Shown piece by piece: positions 15,049 to 23,360 of a stretch of DNA of 35,614 nt. Position 1 is the stretch's first letter; the number at the start of each line of letters is the position of its first letter. The position numbers were made by a program, and so were the translations under genes. The notes below the pieces were generated by a model. The model searched no databases, was not told the DNA's origin, and saw only the letters and a program-made list of their open reading frames with translations. The DNA comes from Spirochaetaceae bacterium UBA4077 (lineage in GTDB: Bacteria > Spirochaetota > Spirochaetia > Treponematales > Rectinemataceae), in contig DFYR01000060.1 of the NCBI GenBank assembly GCA_002383375.1, positions 1-35,614 on the forward strand. Reading direction: 5' to 3'.

Positions 15049-17242
15049 GTCTAAGCTGGGCAAAGTCTGGCGCTTGATTCTTGCCAGTTTCAAGCGCAAT
15101 CGTGTCTTTGCGATCCATTTGGGTGTATGCATCCTCGCCGCGGCTCTTTTGCTCGTATTTCTAGGACCTGGATCAGTTGCGATACGTAAGGATTATTCAG
15201 GAATCGAACCCGGGGATATTGCTGATAGGGATATTGTAGCGGGCAGGGAAGTGGTGTATGTCGACGAGGAAGCCACAGCCCTAAGGCGGGATGCCGAAGA
15301 ACGACTTGTACTCCCAGTTTTCCAATTCGATTCGGGCGTTTCCAGGCGAGCCTTGGACAGCTTTAAAGATTTTGCAGAAAGCTTCCGATCCCTTAGCACC
15401 CAGGATATAGCACAGGAAACAGCCCTGCTCATGCTCCAGAGCAAGTTCCCCGGCAAGCTTTCGCCTCAGGTGCTTACAGACCTGGCAAGGTCTTCTCTCA
15501 AGTCCCAGATCCTTGTCTATGTCGAGGATATTCTGGGAACCGTATTGGATGGAGGGGTATTCTCACTGCCCAGCGAGGGCTTATCCCGCTACAACCAGGA
15601 TTATTTCGAGCTGAAGCGTTTGATAAACAACAAGGCCGAACTGGAACAGCGCTCGATGGCTTCTATGGTAACAAAAGCCGATCTCCCCCAGGCTATCCGC
15701 GTCGAAGCCGAGCGGCGCCACCTTGCCCGGCCCATATCTTCCCTGGTAGAGAGCATTGTTCTGAGATTTATAGTGGAAAATTCTTTTTTCGACGAAGACA
15801 GCTCGCTGAACCGCATTAAAAAAGTTGGAGCCAAGGTCGAGCCAGTCTTCAGAGCTGTAGGAAGGAATGAGCTGCTCATCAGAAAGGGTGAGATTGTTAC
15901 TGAAGAAAGCTACGCCAAGCTGGTAGCTGTGCGTTCTGCGGTCTCGCGCTCGGACTTCGGGCTGTCGCTGAGAAGTCTCGGACTTTTGTTGGCCGCCGCC
16001 TGTCTGGGCTATTTCTTGCTGCGCCAGCGGGAAGGTGCAACACTTTTAAAGCTGCCGAGCCTCCTCATGGGGCTCTATTCTGCACTGGCTTTTTACGCTA
16101 TCGTTCTTGTGGCCAGCAGGGCGGGGCAGAACCAGGTCTCGTTGGAAGGGGCATACTTTTTGCCTATAGCGCTCTTCTCGGGCATAGGGGCTGCGATTTT
16201 CGGCCAGCGCTTTGCCCTTTCCTTTACCGTGGTCCTGGCCATGCTCAGCGCGTCGGCATCCAACCTCAACGCCTACTGGATGGTTTTTGTCATTCTGGCG
16301 GGCTTTTTCGCTGCTATGACCATTTCCACCGCCAAGACGAGGCTGGACCTGGTCTTGGCCTGCGTGCTCCAGGCGGTGATACAGTTCGGCCTGAGCATAA
16401 TTCTCCTTCTCCAACAGGGGCTGCGGTTCCAGCAGCTGGCGGGGATATCGGGCTACATGGCCATGAACGGTTTTATCAGTGGAGCTCTGATACTGGCCAT
16501 TCTGCCTGTTTTAGAGCAATCCCTCAACCTGGCCACACGCTTCAGGCTCCTGGAACTCTCAGACGTAAACGCACCAGCGCTCAAGGAACTTCTCACCCAG
16601 GCGCCGGGAACCTACGCTCATTCTATGAACGTTGCCCACCTGGCCGAAGCGGCAGCCGAGGACATCGGCGCCAATGCCCTTCTGGCCCGAGTGGGGGCTT
16701 ATTACCACGACCTGGGCAAGATTGAGCAGCCTGAATATTTCGTGGAAAACCAGCGGGGCTCCAACAAGCACGACGATATCAATCCCAGGCTTTCGGCCAC
16801 GGTGATCCGAAGCCACGTCAAGCTGGGCACCGAAAAGGCCAGGGAGCTCAAGCTGCCCAAGGAGGTGGTGGATATCGTCGCCCAGCACCACGGCAACTCG
16901 GTGATAGCCTGGTTCTACGACAAGGCCAAGAAAGAGGACGAAAGCATCAGACCCGAGGATTTCTCATATCCCGGCTCTCCTCCGGTGAATAAGGAGGCGG
17001 GTATCGTCATGCTCGCCGATTCCATAGAAGCTTCCAGCAGGACGATAAAGAATCCGACGGTACCCAGGCTGGACGCTCATATACGGGAGATGATCATGCA
17101 CAAGGTGCAGAACGGCCAGCTGGACAACTGCGAGCTGACCATGAAAGACCTCGAGATGATCCGTCACTCCTTCGTGCGCATAATGGCTGGCCAGTTCCAT
17201 TCCCGGATCGAGTACCCCAACCAGAAGGAAAAAGACCAGTGA
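15035..17242 (+). CDS. pgpH: 7TM-HD cyclic-di-AMP phosphodiesterase, PgpH/YqfF family (735 aa)
   Basis: The layout matches Listeria PgpH and Bacillus YqfF. One N-terminal helix (about 26-46) is followed by a large extracytoplasmic 7TMR-HDED domain (about 50-305), a block of seven hydrophobic helices (about 312-505) and a cytoplasmic HD domain. Metal-binding signatures are visible: GTYAHSMN, the HD pair in YYHDLGK (H558, D559), IRSHV and AQHHG. PgpH cleaves c-di-AMP to pApA, and this family assignment implies that the spirochaete makes c-di-AMP. A TTG nine bases upstream would also be in frame; I prefer the ATG at 15035, which overlaps the end of phoH by 14 bases. Its stop overlaps the ybeY GTG, so translation is coupled on both sides. 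Confidence 0.92.
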   Translation: MKTNESKLGKVWRLILASFKRNRVFAIHLGVCILAAALLLVFLGPGSVAIRKDYSGIEPGDIADRDIVAGREVVYVDEEATALRRDAEERLVLPVFQFDSGVSRRALDSFKDFAESFRSLSTQDIAQETALLMLQSKFPGKLSPQVLTDLARSSLKSQILVYVEDILGTVLDGGVFSLPSEGLSRYNQDYFELKRLINNKAELEQRSMASMVTKADLPQAIRVEAERRHLARPISSLVESIVLRFIVENSFFDEDSSLNRIKKVGAKVEPVFRAVGRNELLIRKGEIVTEESYAKLVAVRSAVSRSDFGLSLRSLGLLLAAACLGYFLLRQREGATLLKLPSLLMGLYSALAFYAIVLVASRAGQNQVSLEGAYFLPIALFSGIGAAIFGQRFALSFTVVLAMLSASASNLNAYWMVFVILAGFFAAMTISTAKTRLDLVLACVLQAVIQFGLSIILLLQQGLRFQQLAGISGYMAMNGFISGALILAILPVLEQSLNLATRFRLLELSDVNAPALKELLTQAPGTYAHSMNVAHLAEAAAEDIGANALLARVGAYYHDLGKIEQPEYFVENQRGSNKHDDINPRLSATVIRSHVKLGTEKARELKLPKEVVDIVAQHHGNSVIAWFYDKAKKEDESIRPEDFSYPGSPPVNKEAGIVMLADSIEASSRTIKNPTVPRLDAHIREMIMHKVQNGQLDNCELTMKDLEMIRHSFVRIMAGQFHSRIEYPNQKEKDQ

Positions 17243-17691
17243 ACGAGGTGAGCATCGACTGCAGGGACATCGGGGAGCCCCTATGGCGAGACGCCGCGGA
17301 AGCATTCGCCCTAAAAGCCCTGGAAAAGCTCGGGCTGGAAGACTGGTCTCTTTCGGTATTATTTTGCGGCGATGAATTCATACAGAATCTCAACAGGGAA
17401 TACAGGGACAAGGACGAGCCAACCGACGTTCTTTCTTTCATCATGGGAGAGCGCCAAGAGGAAGAGGGCAACGAACGCTATATCGCCGGCGATGTGGTCA
17501 TCTCGGTTCCGTTCATGGAGCGGAACGCGGCGGAATTCGGCGTCAGCCCCGACGAGGAATTGAAACGGCTTTTAGTGCATGGAATACTTCACTTGAGCGG
17601 CAAAGATCATGAAAACAACGATGAATCCCAGCCCATGCTGGTGGAACAGGAGCGCATTCTGGCCGCGCTGCAGGGAGAGCATATACTGTGA
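17239..17691 (+). CDS. ybeY: Endoribonuclease YbeY (16S rRNA maturation factor, 150 aa)
   Basis: YbeY is a zinc-dependent single-strand endoribonuclease needed for 16S rRNA 3'-end maturation and ribosome quality control. The diagnostic HGxLHLxGxDH motif is intact (HGILHLSGKDH, H114, H118, H124). The upstream PTDVLSF is also conserved. The start is GTG at 17239, overlapping the preceding stop as GTGA; AAGGAA lies about ten bases upstream. Length is normal. It lies in an operon with its partner PhoH. Confidence 0.95.
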   Translation: MNEVSIDCRDIGEPLWRDAAEAFALKALEKLGLEDWSLSVLFCGDEFIQNLNREYRDKDEPTDVLSFIMGERQEEEGNERYIAGDVVISVPFMERNAAEFGVSPDEELKRLLVHGILHLSGKDHENNDESQPMLVEQERILAALQGEHIL

Positions 17692-18473
17692 GCCCCTTTT
17701 TAGGACTATTCGGAAAACGCAAGGCTGAAAGCAGCCAGTCGGGAGCGCCGGAAGCCCTCGAACGCGAGGAAATGATTGAAGGTATCGAGCATCTTTCTCA
17801 GACGACGGTCAAGGAAGTGATGGTTCCCAGGACCGATACGGTTTTTATTCCCGAGGATGCCACACGGGAAGAGGCTTTTCGGACTCTCATCGATTCCGGC
17901 CACTCACGGATTCCCGTTTACCGGGATTCCATTGACGATGTGGTGGGGGTGCTCTATGCCAAGGATGTCCTGGCTTCGTTGATCAGCGGCCAAACCACGG
18001 CGGTCGCCAAACTTGCCCGCAAGCCTTTTTTCGTTCCGGAGACCAAAAAGATCGACAGCCTTTTACGGGAATTTAAGCGCCGAAGGGTCCATATCGCAGT
18101 GGTTCTGGATGAATACGGGGCTACTTCGGGCATCGTGTGCATGGAGGACATCATCGAGGAAATCGTCGGGGAGATTCAGGATGAATACGACAACGAGGCC
18201 GAGGATATCGTTCAGACCGGTCCCCGGTCCTGGCGCTGCGACGCCAGGGTTCATCTGGACGAGGTCGTTGAAAAACTCAATCTCAAGCTTCCGGTGGAAG
18301 AGTTCGACAGCCTCGCGGGCTTTGTTTTCGATCTCTTCGGACGGATTCCGGAGGTAAATGAAAGCATCGACACCGAGGATGCGGTATTTACAGTCAAGGA
18401 GATGGAAGCTCACCGAATTCTCAGCGTCGAAATAGAGCGAAAGCTGGAACAGCCCGTCGAAGAAGCCGACTGA
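17688..18473 (+). CDS. corC: CorC/YbeX-type CBS-domain protein (261 aa)
   Basis: This is a soluble CBS-pair protein with a C-terminal CorC_HlyC domain. VKEVMVPRTDTVFIP (about residues 41-55) opens the first CBS motif, HSRIPVYRDSIDDVVGVLYAKD completes it, and HIAVVLDEYGATSGIVCMEDIIEEIVGEI is the second. The last ~85 residues, starting near RSWRCDARV, form the CorC_HlyC fold. It lacks the DUF21 membrane domain found in TlyC/CorB-like proteins, matching the E. coli ybeX product, which is linked to magnesium/cobalt homeostasis and ribosome maturation. The GTG at 17688 overlaps the ybeY stop as GTGA. Spirochaete members have often been labelled hemolysin TlyC, a name I would not carry over. Confidence 0.92.
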   Translation: MSPFLGLFGKRKAESSQSGAPEALEREEMIEGIEHLSQTTVKEVMVPRTDTVFIPEDATREEAFRTLIDSGHSRIPVYRDSIDDVVGVLYAKDVLASLISGQTTAVAKLARKPFFVPETKKIDSLLREFKRRRVHIAVVLDEYGATSGIVCMEDIIEEIVGEIQDEYDNEAEDIVQTGPRSWRCDARVHLDEVVEKLNLKLPVEEFDSLAGFVFDLFGRIPEVNESIDTEDAVFTVKEMEAHRILSVEIERKLEQPVEEAD

Positions 18474-18554
18474 ATGCGGCTGCTCGATTACGGCTCTGTA
18501 TATAAATACCTTTTATTTCTATATTTAAAACAGCGTTTCATTATATAATAAGAC

Positions 18555-18583
18555 TTGCCCGTTTCGATAAGTCGGTATAGAAT
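18555..18583 (+). promoter_or_regulatory. Promoter of gdhA
   Basis: TTGCCC (18555-18560), a 17-base spacer and TAGAAT (18578-18583) form a good sigma-70-like pair. The block just upstream (18497-18552) is very AT-rich, including TATATTTAAAA and TTATATAATAA, and could act as an UP element. This suggests strong expression. The leader would be about 60 bases. No other gene is visible in 18474-18648. Confidence 0.6.
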
Positions 18584-18629
18584 AAATAAAGTCGATACAG
18601 CAAACGCATAATCGCACTACCTCTCTAAT

Positions 18630-18646
18630 AACCTTCAAGGAGGGTT
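18630..18646 (+). promoter_or_regulatory. Small hairpin containing the gdhA Shine-Dalgarno
   Basis: AACCTTC (18630-18636) can pair with GGAGGTT-like bases of GGAGGGTT (18640-18646) as seven base pairs including one G-U, loop AAG. The strong Shine-Dalgarno AAGGAGGG is inside the hairpin. The helix is short and may be only a by-product of a purine-rich ribosome site. Confidence 0.3.
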
Positions 18647-18648
18647 GA

Positions 18649-19995
18649 ATGAATTCCTACATTAAGCAAGTGCTCGACGATCTCAAGGCCCGCTATCCCT
18701 GGGAGAGCGAGTTTCTGCAGGCCGCCGAGGAAGTGCTCGAGTCCATCGCTCCGGTAATCGAAGCAGAGCCTAAATACAAGGCTCAAAAGATACTGGAGAG
18801 GATAGTCGAGCCCGAGCGCAGCATTATTTTCAGGGTGCCTTGGGTTGACGACAAGGGTGAGTACCACGTGAATCGAGGGTATAGGATTCAGTTCAATTCG
18901 GCTATCGGCCCCTACAAGGGTGGAATCCGTTTCCACCCCAAGGTCACGCTTTCGACCCTGAAGTTCCTCGGCTTCGAGCAGACCTTCAAGAACAGCCTGA
19001 CCGGGCTTCCCATGGGTGGCGGCAAAGGCGGATCGGACTTCGATCCCAACGGCAAGAGCGACAACGAGATCATGCGCTTCTGCCAGAGCTTCATGTGCGA
19101 GCTCTACCGCCATGTAGGCGCGGACGTGGACGTTCCCGCCGGCGATATTGGCGTCGGGGGCAGGGAAGTCGGCTACATGTTCGGGCAGTACAAGCGTCTG
19201 GCAAACGAGTTCACCGGCGTCTTCACCGGCAAGGGCTTGAGCTTCGGTGGCTCCCTCGTCAGGCCTGAAGCTACGGGATACGGTGCCATGTATTTCGCCA
19301 ACGAGATGATGAAGGTGCAGAAAAGAAGTCTGGAAGGCAAGACTATTGCCGTCTCGGGCTTCGGCAACGTAGCCTGGGGCGCCTGCATCAAGGGCAGTCA
19401 GCTGGGAGCGAAAGTTGTCACCATCTCAGGTCCCGACGGCTATGTCTATGATCCCGACGGCATCGGCACGGAAGAAAAGTGGGACTATCTCAAGGAGATG
19501 CTGGTGATCGACCGGAACAAGGTCGAAACCTATGTGCGCAAATTCCCCAAGGCCCAGTTCTTCGCCGGCAAGAAGCCCTGGGTACAGAAGGTCGATATTG
19601 CCATGCCCTGCGCCATCCAGAACGAGCTCAATGGCGAAGATGCCAAGACGCTCATAGCGAACGGTGTTTCCACCGTGGTGGAAGTGAGCAACATGGGCTG
19701 CACTCCCGAGGCCTGGAAGCTCTTTATCGAAAAGGGCATTCCCTTTGCGCCGGGCAAGGCTGCCAACGCAGGCGGCGTGGCGACCAGCGGCCTGGAGATG
19801 AGCCAGAACTCGATGCGCATGTCCTGGACCGCCGAGGAAGTGGACGAAAAACTCCACGGCATCATGCGCGTCATCCACAAGGCCTGTGTAGAGACCGCTT
19901 CGCAGTATGGCTTTGAGGGCAACTATGTCGTGGGCGCGAACATCGCCGGTTTCAAGAAGGTCGCCGACGCCATGCTGGCCCAGGGGCTTGTGTAA
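18649..19995 (+). CDS. gdhA: NADP-type glutamate dehydrogenase (448 aa)
   Basis: It catalyses reductive amination of 2-oxoglutarate with ammonia to glutamate. The 448-residue hexameric type I form is nearly identical in length to E. coli GdhA (447). Visible signatures are the glycine-rich catalytic segment LPMGGGKGGSDFDP with lysine K126 (about 121-134), DVPAGDIGVGGREVGY with the conserved Asp, and the nucleotide-binding turn VSGFGNVAWG (about 235-244). The strong ribosome site AAGGAGGG precedes the ATG. It stands alone between its own promoter and a strong terminator. Ammonium assimilation is the usual role of this form. NADPH preference is inferred from family, not from a residue I could test. 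Confidence 0.97.
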   Translation: MNSYIKQVLDDLKARYPWESEFLQAAEEVLESIAPVIEAEPKYKAQKILERIVEPERSIIFRVPWVDDKGEYHVNRGYRIQFNSAIGPYKGGIRFHPKVTLSTLKFLGFEQTFKNSLTGLPMGGGKGGSDFDPNGKSDNEIMRFCQSFMCELYRHVGADVDVPAGDIGVGGREVGYMFGQYKRLANEFTGVFTGKGLSFGGSLVRPEATGYGAMYFANEMMKVQKRSLEGKTIAVSGFGNVAWGACIKGSQLGAKVVTISGPDGYVYDPDGIGTEEKWDYLKEMLVIDRNKVETYVRKFPKAQFFAGKKPWVQKVDIAMPCAIQNELNGEDAKTLIANGVSTVVEVSNMGCTPEAWKLFIEKGIPFAPGKAANAGGVATSGLEMSQNSMRMSWTAEEVDEKLHGIMRVIHKACVETASQYGFEGNYVVGANIAGFKKVADAMLAQGLV

Positions 19996-20030
19996 GAGAG
20001 CTGGCGGAAAAGCGAGTTTACAAAGTGATC

Positions 20031-20067
20031 GGGCCGGCCGCACATCGCGCGGCCGGCCCTTTTATTT
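20031..20067 (+). terminator. Strong rho-independent terminator of gdhA
   Basis: A perfect 11-bp stem, GGGCCGGCCGC (20031-20041) with GCGGCCGGCCC (20049-20059), encloses the 7-base loop ACATCGC. It is followed by TTTTATTT. It begins 36 bases after the gdhA stop. Confidence 0.93.
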
Positions 20068-20120
20068 GCACAGCCCCTTCTTCAATCTATAGAACATTGA
20101 TTCAAGAAAACGTCCTTATG

Positions 20121-20150
20121 CTGACCGCTGCCCCCTATCTGTGGTATAAA
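20121..20150 (+). promoter_or_regulatory. Candidate promoter of aroA
   Basis: CTGACC (20121-20126), an 18-base spacer and TATAAA (20145-20150) precede aroA by about 30 bases. An additional pair TTGCAC (20067-20072) and TATAGA (20089-20094), spaced 16, lies upstream. It is uncertain which is used. Confidence 0.4.
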
Positions 20151-20181
20151 CGCTTGTACGTAGAAGGAGAATCAGCCAGGC

Positions 20182-21480
20182 ATGACGGTAGTTCGAGAAA
20201 AAGTGACTCTATCAGGAACTATAAAGGCTCCGCCCTCTAAAAGTCTTACTCAACGTGCGATCGCCTGCGCTGTCCTGGCCGAAGGCCAAAGTTGCATTCG
20301 GGCGAGCTCGCTCTGCGCCGATGCCTTATCGGCTCTTGGGGTAGCCCGGAGCTTAGGGGCGGTTGTGGACCGACAAAGTGAATGGATATCCATACGGGGC
20401 TCTCCCTTGTTCAATGAGTTCGCCGGAGAGTTCTCGGGTAGATTTGATGGGAAGAACGGAATTCCTATAGACTTGGACTGCGGCGAATCGGGGCTCTGCA
20501 TGCGCATGTTCAGCCCAATCGCAGCCCTCCTGCCTGTGAATACGAGGCTCTTGGCTTCAGGTTCGCTTTCGGCCAGGCCCATGGCAATGATCGAAAAGCC
20601 CCTGAGGAACCTCGGGGCTGACTGCAGGACGACTGGAGGTAAGGCTCCTGTCGCGATCCGAGGCCCAATGCGCGGCGGAGCGCTGACAATGGATGCAGGT
20701 GGAAGTTCTCAATTGCTGACCGGACTTCTTCTCGCCCTTCCCCTTGCCCAGGAGGATTCGGAGATCCTCGCTCAGGGTACGGTGAGTCGCGGTTATCTCG
20801 ATCTTACGATTGCATCTGCCAAGACTTTCGGTGTTAGGATCGAACGGGACGATGACTATAGCCGCTTCAGAATAGCCGGAAGGCAGCGCTATAAAGTCGT
20901 GGAGTACGAGGTTGAGGGGGACTGGAGCTCGGCTGCTTTCCTGGTTGTCGCCGCAACCCTGGCTTCCTCCAAGGAGGGATTGCTGATTCGTGGATTGAAT
21001 AGGGACTCGCAGCAGCCTGACAAGGCAGTGCTGGATGCGGTATCGGCGGCAGGGGCTTTTTTCGAATTCGATCATGGAGGGCTCAGGATAGGCAGGACTG
21101 CGCTCCATCCCTTTAGCTTCAACGCCACCAACTGTCCTGATCTCTTTCCACCCTTGGCGGCCCTGGCTTCGGCCTGCCCGGGCATCAGCGAAATTAAAGG
21201 CCTTAGCCGCCTCAGGGGTAAAGAAAGCGACAGGGCGGCCAGTCTTATGGCGATGCTAAGAAGCCTCGGGATCGAGTCGGAAATCCAGAATGACAGTCTC
21301 CGTATCCACGGCGGCGATCCTTTAGGAGGCACGGTTGAAGCCTGGGGCGATCACCGCATCGCCATGGCCGCGGCGGTCGCAGCTTTGGCAGCTAAAAACC
21401 CGGTGTTCATCGATGGAGCTGAATGTGTGGCCAAGTCCTGGCCGGATTTTTTTGAGGATATGGATTCGCTTCAGGCTTGA
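20182..21480 (+). CDS. aroA: 3-phosphoshikimate 1-carboxyvinyltransferase (EPSP synthase, 432 aa)
   Basis: This is the sixth step of the shikimate pathway: it transfers the enolpyruvyl group of PEP to shikimate-3-phosphate. Conserved regions are visible in order: PPSKSLTQRA (about 18-27, catalytic lysine), LDCGESGLCMRMF for the LDxGxSGxxxR motif, SSQLLTGLLLALP, SRGYLDLT, GDWSSAAF, RGKESDRAA and the C-terminal DHRIAMA. Length is standard. The ribosome site AAGGAG lies 12 bases from the ATG, which is longer than ideal, but the N-terminus aligns with the family so I keep this start. It converges on the aroF-aroB-aroC-pheA-tyrA operon, separated from the tyrA stop by only 48 bases. Confidence 0.95.
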   Translation: MTVVREKVTLSGTIKAPPSKSLTQRAIACAVLAEGQSCIRASSLCADALSALGVARSLGAVVDRQSEWISIRGSPLFNEFAGEFSGRFDGKNGIPIDLDCGESGLCMRMFSPIAALLPVNTRLLASGSLSARPMAMIEKPLRNLGADCRTTGGKAPVAIRGPMRGGALTMDAGGSSQLLTGLLLALPLAQEDSEILAQGTVSRGYLDLTIASAKTFGVRIERDDDYSRFRIAGRQRYKVVEYEVEGDWSSAAFLVVAATLASSKEGLLIRGLNRDSQQPDKAVLDAVSAAGAFFEFDHGGLRIGRTALHPFSFNATNCPDLFPPLAALASACPGISEIKGLSRLRGKESDRAASLMAMLRSLGIESEIQNDSLRIHGGDPLGGTVEAWGDHRIAMAAAVAALAAKNPVFIDGAECVAKSWPDFFEDMDSLQA

Positions 21481-21528
21481 GCTTCTGCTCGTTCATGCGA
21501 GAAGGGCTAGGATGATGCGGTCGAGGTC

Positions 21529-22305
21529 TTAATCGGCAATGTTCTGCCTCAGGGTATCCAAGAACTTTTTCATCTCCTCGTAATCCCGCTGCCTGATTAT
21601 GTGGGTGAGATAACTTAGCTTCGAATTGATGAGCTCCAGCTGCCGGATTGTGTACTGGTTGAACATTATTTCGGTGAGAAGCCTGTCGTCCTCTGCCAGA
21701 AGGCCCTTTGCCGAGGCCATGTGCCGTTTGAAGTTTGTTCCCGGGGCTTCTTGTTTCCGCATGCAGGCAGCGAAAACCATGGAGGAAGCGAAGGGAGTGG
21801 CCAGGGAATAGGCGACGGTCTTGTCGTGCTCCTCGAAGCTGTATTCAAAGATCTTGATGGAAAGCTTGCTGTAGAGCTCCCTGAAAAAAGCCTTTCCCGC
21901 TTCGCAGGATTCGGAAATGATGATCGCGCTCTCGTCCTTTAGATCTCTGATGTTCGCCAGGGTAGGGCCGAACATGGGGTGACTGGAGACAAAAGGCCTG
22001 CCCAGGGCGGTGTAGTAGTCCTGAAGTCCATTTTTTACCGATGCAATATCGGCCAGGATGCAGGTCTCGGGAATATGAGGGAGGACTGCGTCAAAGGCTT
22101 TGGTGGTGTTGCCCAAGGCCACCGAGTTGATGAAGAGCTGGGGCTTTACCTCATCCAGCTCAGCCAGGTCGAGAATCCGGTGCACTTGCATGAAGTATTT
22201 CATCTTGAGCGGATCGGAATCGTGGACCCAGACTTCGTGATTCCAGCAAAGCTCTTCGGTGAGCCATGCTCCCATCTTGCCAGTGCCGAGTATAAAAATT
22301 TTCAT
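21529..22305 (-). CDS. tyrA: Prephenate dehydrogenase (tyrosine branch, 258 aa)
   Basis: This is a Rossmann dehydrogenase starting MKIFILGTGKMGAWL (GxGxMG dinucleotide motif). The active-site segment SSHPMFGPT (about 114-122) contains the histidine used by prephenate dehydrogenases. NAD(P)-dependent decarboxylation of prephenate to 4-hydroxyphenylpyruvate is the expected reaction; arogenate is a possible alternative substrate. At 258 residues it is short for the family and carries no chorismate mutase or ACT domain. The ATG at 22305 overlaps the pheA stop as TGATG; a GTG one codon earlier (22308) would overlap by four bases and cannot be excluded. It is the last gene of the operon. Confidence 0.88.
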   Translation of the reverse strand: MKIFILGTGKMGAWLTEELCWNHEVWVHDSDPLKMKYFMQVHRILDLAELDEVKPQLFINSVALGNTTKAFDAVLPHIPETCILADIASVKNGLQDYYTALGRPFVSSHPMFGPTLANIRDLKDESAIIISESCEAGKAFFRELYSKLSIKIFEYSFEEHDKTVAYSLATPFASSMVFAACMRKQEAPGTNFKRHMASAKGLLAEDDRLLTEIMFNQYTIRQLELINSKLSYLTHIIRQRDYEEMKKFLDTLRQNIAD

Positions 22306-23360
22306 CACGCTATCCTCGTTTCCCTGTAACAGCCAAGTATTCTAAAATCCTCTGCCATGGTGGAGACAGCCTTGACCGCCCTTTCCACCTTGGGGTCTTG
22401 GATAGAGCCTTCAAAATCGATGAAAATCGCATAGGTTCCGGGCTTGTCGGGCACCGATTCGATTCTGGTGAGGTTGATCGCTGCCTTGGCGAAAACACTG
22501 AGCACGGCGAAGAGGGAACCGGCCTTGTCCCCGGCGGTGAAGACAGCCGAGCAGCGGTCTCCATCCTGGTCGCCTTCATCCATGGAGAGTACGAAGAAGC
22601 GTGTTCTATTGTGCTCAGAATCCTGAATATCTTCTTTTATGATTTCGAGACCATACAGATCGGAGCAGAGCTTACTGGCTATGGCGGCGACGCCTTTAGG
22701 CCTGAGCTCTGCAAGATCTCGGGCGGAGCCTGCGGTATCGTAGTGCGGCAGTGGTTCAAGGCGATTACGGGCTATGAAGTTCCTGCACTGGGAAAGGGCT
22801 TGGGTATGGGACCAGACCTGCCTGAGCTCGCGATGATCGGCTCCAGGGGCGCAGAGCAGGCAGTGCCGTACCGGCATGTCGATCGCTGCGATAATCTTGT
22901 GATGGGTATAGATGAGAATGGAATTTACAGGACCTACCAGACCGCCCAGGGTGTTCTCAACGGGAACAATGCCACAGTCGACCAATCTCTCTTCGATCAT
23001 GTCGAATACATCGGTAAACTCCCGACAGGGGATCATGGCTCCGCTGGGATAGAGGGCGCGGGCTGCGACTTCGCTGTAGGCGCCGTGCTCGCCCTGGAAG
23101 CCGATTGTTCGTTGATCGGTGGTCTGAATCCGCTTGGTTTCGCTGATAATGGTTTTATACAGTCCTTCGGCGAAATCGGGTTCAAGAAGGCAGTGGCTCG
23201 AGCGCCGTATCTTGTCCAACACAAGCATTTCTCGGCCAGTATCTTCGATATTTTTCTTCAACTTCTTGGTCAGCAGGGCCTTTTCCATGCGCTGATTGAG
23301 CAGCGCTGTGATTTTCATATCGATCTTGTCGATATCTAGCCGTAGGTCCTCAAGGGTCAT
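22305..23360 (-). CDS. pheA: Bifunctional chorismate mutase / prephenate dehydratase (P-protein, 351 aa)
   Basis: The protein has three domains. An AroQ-type chorismate mutase (about 1-85) shows LRLDIDKIDMKITALLNQR. A prephenate dehydratase (about 84-262) begins IGFQGEHGAYSE and includes CGIVPVENTLGG and the catalytic TRF in HNRTRFFVL. A C-terminal ACT domain follows (about 272-345). Together they turn chorismate into phenylpyruvate. The ACT domain normally senses phenylalanine with an ESRP motif; here it reads ESVP (residues 301-304). The start at 23360 was chosen over an in-frame ATG 12 bases upstream because GGAGGAAAGC sits directly before it and it gives the ATGA overlap with aroC. Confidence 0.95.
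   Translation of the reverse strand: MTLEDLRLDIDKIDMKITALLNQRMEKALLTKKLKKNIEDTGREMLVLDKIRRSSHCLLEPDFAEGLYKTIISETKRIQTTDQRTIGFQGEHGAYSEVAARALYPSGAMIPCREFTDVFDMIEERLVDCGIVPVENTLGGLVGPVNSILIYTHHKIIAAIDMPVRHCLLCAPGADHRELRQVWSHTQALSQCRNFIARNRLEPLPHYDTAGSARDLAELRPKGVAAIASKLCSDLYGLEIIKEDIQDSEHNRTRFFVLSMDEGDQDGDRCSAVFTAGDKAGSLFAVLSVFAKAAINLTRIESVPDKPGTYAIFIDFEGSIQDPKVERAVKAVSTMAEDFRILGCYRETRIA

Noticed and set aside
21483..21505. Hairpin CTTCTGC/GCGAGAAG between aroA and tyrA as a shared terminator
   Set aside because: Seven pairs with a bulge and no T-run on either strand; too weak to call.
22398..23339. 313-codon plus-strand frame opposite pheA
   Set aside because: Antisense to a gene with chorismate mutase, dehydratase and ACT motifs; composition only.
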